Below, in pieces: positions 61,752 through 64,000 of a stretch of DNA of 64,000 nucleotides (position 1 is its first letter; every line of letters begins with the position of its first letter). The translations under genes and the position numbers were made by a program. This stretch comes from Halomonas sp. UBA3074 (GTDB lineage Bacteria; Pseudomonadota; Gammaproteobacteria; Pseudomonadales; Halomonadaceae), in NCBI RefSeq assembly GCF_002366715.1, contig NZ_DFBS01000008.1:62001-126000 (forward strand). The letters are read 5' to 3'. The notes below the pieces were generated by a model, which was not told where the DNA came from, ran no database searches, and worked only from the letters and a program-made list of their open reading frames with translations.

Positions 61752-63253
61752 GGTAGGTACTCCCCGTTGGCTACCCGGGCGGCCCAGTCCAAGGGGCTAA
61801 ATGGAAGGCCTGCAAACATACCCGCCGCAAGGCTGATCAGCGCCGTAAATACCATTGGCCACAGCAACCAGCTATGGGTCTCTAGCCGCCCCAGGCGCTG
61901 TTCATCCGGCCAGCTGCCTTTACCGTGAGCTGGCCCTAAACGGAACCAGAGGCGGTGCAAAATTGGCAAAAAGTAAAAGGCATTTAAGGTACTGCTTGCC
62001 ACCAGCACCGCAACGACCCAATACATTTCTGCCTGTATTGCCCCTACCCCCAGGTACCATTTGGTAATAAACCCTGCCACCGGTGGCAGGCCGATCATGC
62101 CTAATGCGCCGATGGTGAACGCAAGGCTGGTCAACGGCATGCGTTTACCGGCACCGTCCATTTCATCGATGCGATGAATGCCCAGCTCTTCCGCATAATT
62201 ACCCGCACAGAAAAAGAGCGTGACCTTCATCAACCCTTGGTGAAGTAAGTGCGCCATCGCCCCCACCGTGCCAAAAGGGCCAAATATACCGATCCCCAAA
62301 ATGATATAGGAGACTTGGCTAACCGTAGAAAACGCCAGCAGTGGCTTTAGCTCTTGTTGGGCGATGGCCCTGAGCGAGCCATAAATAATCGTTATCGATG
62401 CCGCCACCGCTAAGCCACTAATCACGCCCAGCTCGACGCTAAGCTCGATGCCATACAAGTCATAAACGACCCGGAGAATACCGAAGGCCCCCGCTTTGAC
62501 CACGGCCACCGCGTGCAGCAGCGCACTCACTGGGGCGGGAGCCACCATCGCCCGGGGTAGCCAGCCATGCAAAGGGACCATGGCAGCTTTAACGCCAAGA
62601 CCGCCCACCAGCAGGATAAAAATGAGCGTCAGCAGACCCCGATGATCGTTTAAGTAATCGCCTAAGCCCTCTTCTGAAGAGAACGATTGATCACCCGTCA
62701 GGGTGTACAGCAGCACCGCCGCCAACAGCAATACGACGCCTGCGCTGAGCGTATAGCGTAAATACACGCGGCCTGCATTCAGGGCTTGCTGCGTACCGTT
62801 GTGCACCACCAGCGGGTAGGTGGAGAGCGTCAACATTTCGTAGAAAATCAGAAAGGTAAATAGGTTATCCGCCAGCGCAATGCCGATCGTGCTCGCCACG
62901 CAAAGGCTAAAAAAGCCAAAGAAGCGCTTTCGGTTGGCAGAGCCTTCCAGGTAGCCAATGGCGTAAATGGTGGTGCACAGCCACAGCAGTGACGATAACC
63001 CCGCAAACATCACGCCCAAGGCGTCGATACGCAGAACGAAATCCAGACCACCAATCACCTGAAAACTAAAAATGTCTTCATGGCCAGCGGCTACCCGCCG
63101 AACCATCAGGGTCACCAGAATAATCTTCACCACCGCCGCGCCAATGTTAATCGTCGTGCGCAGGCGCCTGGCGTCTTCCGGCAAGGCGAATATCGTCACG
63201 GCGACCAGCAGGGAGGTGGCCAAAGCGGTTAACGGTAACCACGCGGCGTTCAT
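61748..63253 (-). CDS. MrpD-like cation/proton antiporter subunit
   Basis: The 501-residue membrane protein is a close relative of MrpD/NuoN: LFTFLIFYEMLTLSTYPLVVHNGTQQALNAGRVYLRYTLS with the key glutamate, LLVGGLGVKAAMVPLHGWLPRAMVAPAPVSALLHAVAVVKAGAFGILRVVYDLYG with the conserved lysine, and KPLLAFSTVSQVSYIILGIGIFGPFGTVGAMAHLLHQGLMKVTLFFCAGN. It should conduct protons and Na+ as part of a larger complex. Both ends overlap neighbours by 4 bases, so translation is coupled across three subunits. Confidence 0.92.
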   Translation of the reverse strand: MNAAWLPLTALATSLLVAVTIFALPEDARRLRTTINIGAAVVKIILVTLMVRRVAAGHEDIFSFQVIGGLDFVLRIDALGVMFAGLSSLLWLCTTIYAIGYLEGSANRKRFFGFFSLCVASTIGIALADNLFTFLIFYEMLTLSTYPLVVHNGTQQALNAGRVYLRYTLSAGVVLLLAAVLLYTLTGDQSFSSEEGLGDYLNDHRGLLTLIFILLVGGLGVKAAMVPLHGWLPRAMVAPAPVSALLHAVAVVKAGAFGILRVVYDLYGIELSVELGVISGLAVAASITIIYGSLRAIAQQELKPLLAFSTVSQVSYIILGIGIFGPFGTVGAMAHLLHQGLMKVTLFFCAGNYAEELGIHRIDEMDGAGKRMPLTSLAFTIGALGMIGLPPVAGFITKWYLGVGAIQAEMYWVVAVLVASSTLNAFYFLPILHRLWFRLGPAHGKGSWPDEQRLGRLETHSWLLWPMVFTALISLAAGMFAGLPFSPLDWAARVANGEYLP

Positions 63254-64000
63254 GGGCTTCCTCCATGCATCAATTCCAACGGGAAGTGCGCCAATAGCCC
63301 AAGCGCAAACGCCGTTAAGGCGAGCACCATGGCAATTAAATCCATCCCTGGCGCCAATGGTTGATAGCGATGGCGCGGGGCCGTCTCATCAAAAGAGTAA
63401 CGAAACATGCGGAACACATAGGCGGCCGTTAGCAGCGTACCGATTAATAGGGCCGCCACTGCCCACCACTGCTGAGTAATGATCATGGCCTCGAGCAACA
63501 TCCACTTAGCGGTGAAGCCAGCGCTAGGCGGTAAGCCCATTAACGTAATGGAGGCAATGCCGAACACCAATAGGGAAAGCGGCAAACGGCGGCTGGTTCC
63601 GGCCAGGCCTTTCAACGTGCTCTCACCAGTGGCCAATATCAGGTTCCCCGCCGCCATAAACATGGCAGCCTTGGCAAAGGCATGGCCCATTAACTGCAGC
63701 CAAAACCCTTCCCAAGCCAGCGCACGCGGCAGCGGCGCGATATCCGGCCCCAGCAACAGTGGAAAGGCCACCATCAGATAGCCCAACTGTGCAACGGTAG
63801 ACGACGCTACCAAGGTTTTAAGAGAATCAGTACGCCACGCCAGCAAGCCCCCCCACACAATCGCCAGCAGACCTAGCCAGGCAATGATGCGCGGGGCATA
63901 AAACGTATCGGGAAGAAGAATGCTCCATAGCTGTAGCAGCATGAACAGAGAAGCCTTGATGACCAACCCGGCATGCAGCGCACTCACCGGTGTCCAGGCG
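63250..64000 (-). CDS. MrpD/NuoM-like membrane subunit (partial, 5' end outside window)
   Basis: The frame is open at the right edge and reads AWTPVSALHAGLVIKASLFMLLQLW, so a GTG at 63987 inside it is not a true start. It shows the family pattern TLVASSTVAQLGYLMVAFPLL and FWLQLMGHAFAKAAMFMAAGNLILATGESTLKGLAGTSRRLPLSLLVFGIASITLMGLPPSAGFTAKWML. It is a third antiporter-like, proton-conducting subunit, upstream of and overlapping the next one by 4 bases. Confidence 0.9.
   Translation of the reverse strand, partial: AWTPVSALHAGLVIKASLFMLLQLWSILLPDTFYAPRIIAWLGLLAIVWGGLLAWRTDSLKTLVASSTVAQLGYLMVAFPLLLGPDIAPLPRALAWEGFWLQLMGHAFAKAAMFMAAGNLILATGESTLKGLAGTSRRLPLSLLVFGIASITLMGLPPSAGFTAKWMLLEAMIITQQWWAVAALLIGTLLTAAYVFRMFRYSFDETAPRHRYQPLAPGMDLIAMVLALTAFALGLLAHFPLELMHGGSP

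Overview
The window is a gene-dense chromosomal stretch of a moderately GC-rich gammaproteobacterium, most likely a halophile of the Halomonadaceae (Halomonas/Vreelandella type). This is inferred from the gene mix: the Pseudomonas-like arginine succinyltransferase order aruC-aruF-aruG-astD-astB, FabV, a PA4780-type RIO kinase, several very acidic proteins, TRIC and MscS channels and Mrp/complex-I-like proton-translocating subunits. No rRNA, tRNA, CRISPR array, insertion sequence or phage gene was seen. Most of the window is ordinary core genome; the strand alternates in short operons with frequent small overlaps.

Layout. 1-8.5 kb: a divergent pair of units holding the conserved ATP-grasp / transglutaminase / alpha-E set (cut at the left edge). 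8.5-13.0 kb: a DUF3581 gene, a large AsmA-like protein and a TRIC-family channel. 13.1-19.6 kb: an accessory type VI secretion cargo island, consisting of an orphan VgrG, a DUF4123 adaptor, three tandem copies of a membrane-anchored DUF3304-like putative immunity protein (the first broken by an in-frame amber codon) and a Tle1/DUF2235-type putative phospholipase effector whose nucleophile-elbow position is Asp rather than Ser. 19.6-25.1 kb: DUF305, NfeD-stomatin pair, a 7TM diguanylate cyclase and a DUF2252 protein. 25.2-27.6 kb: bluB translationally chained to a DUF3311 protein and a sodium:solute symporter. 27.8-30.7 kb: an ElaA-type acetyltransferase, a LysR remnant, a MarR/EamA divergent pair with clear palindromic operators, and a GNAT protein. 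30.7-37.0 kb: the arginine succinyltransferase operon, ending in a strong terminator and lacking astE. 37.2-39.0 kb: an SDR and a GlxA/ArgR-like AraC regulator.

39.1-47.3 kb: an acidic PRC-barrel protein with a 9-residue repeat, two small proteins, fabV, a glutathione peroxidase, a LysE exporter, a YebC-family regulator preceded by four 15-bp tandem repeats, an MscS channel with an unknown partner, and a small hypothetical protein. 47.3-57.2 kb: a quinone-oxidoreductase-like dehydrogenase, an ABC half-exporter, an AbrB-type membrane protein, a RIO-like kinase, dbpA, ybaK, DUF3008, a lipoprotein and a divergent cation-efflux/LysR pair. 57.4-64 kb: a PhoH/PIN ATPase, a YihY protein and three consecutive NuoL/M/N-like ion-translocating subunits chained by 4-bp overlaps, the first cut by the right edge.

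The most unusual content is the T6SS island at 13.1-19.6 kb. Second-tier observations are the apparent loss of the ATP-binding lysine region in the 803-residue ATP-grasp/alpha-E fusion, the bluB-transporter operon, and the run of three antiporter-like subunits.
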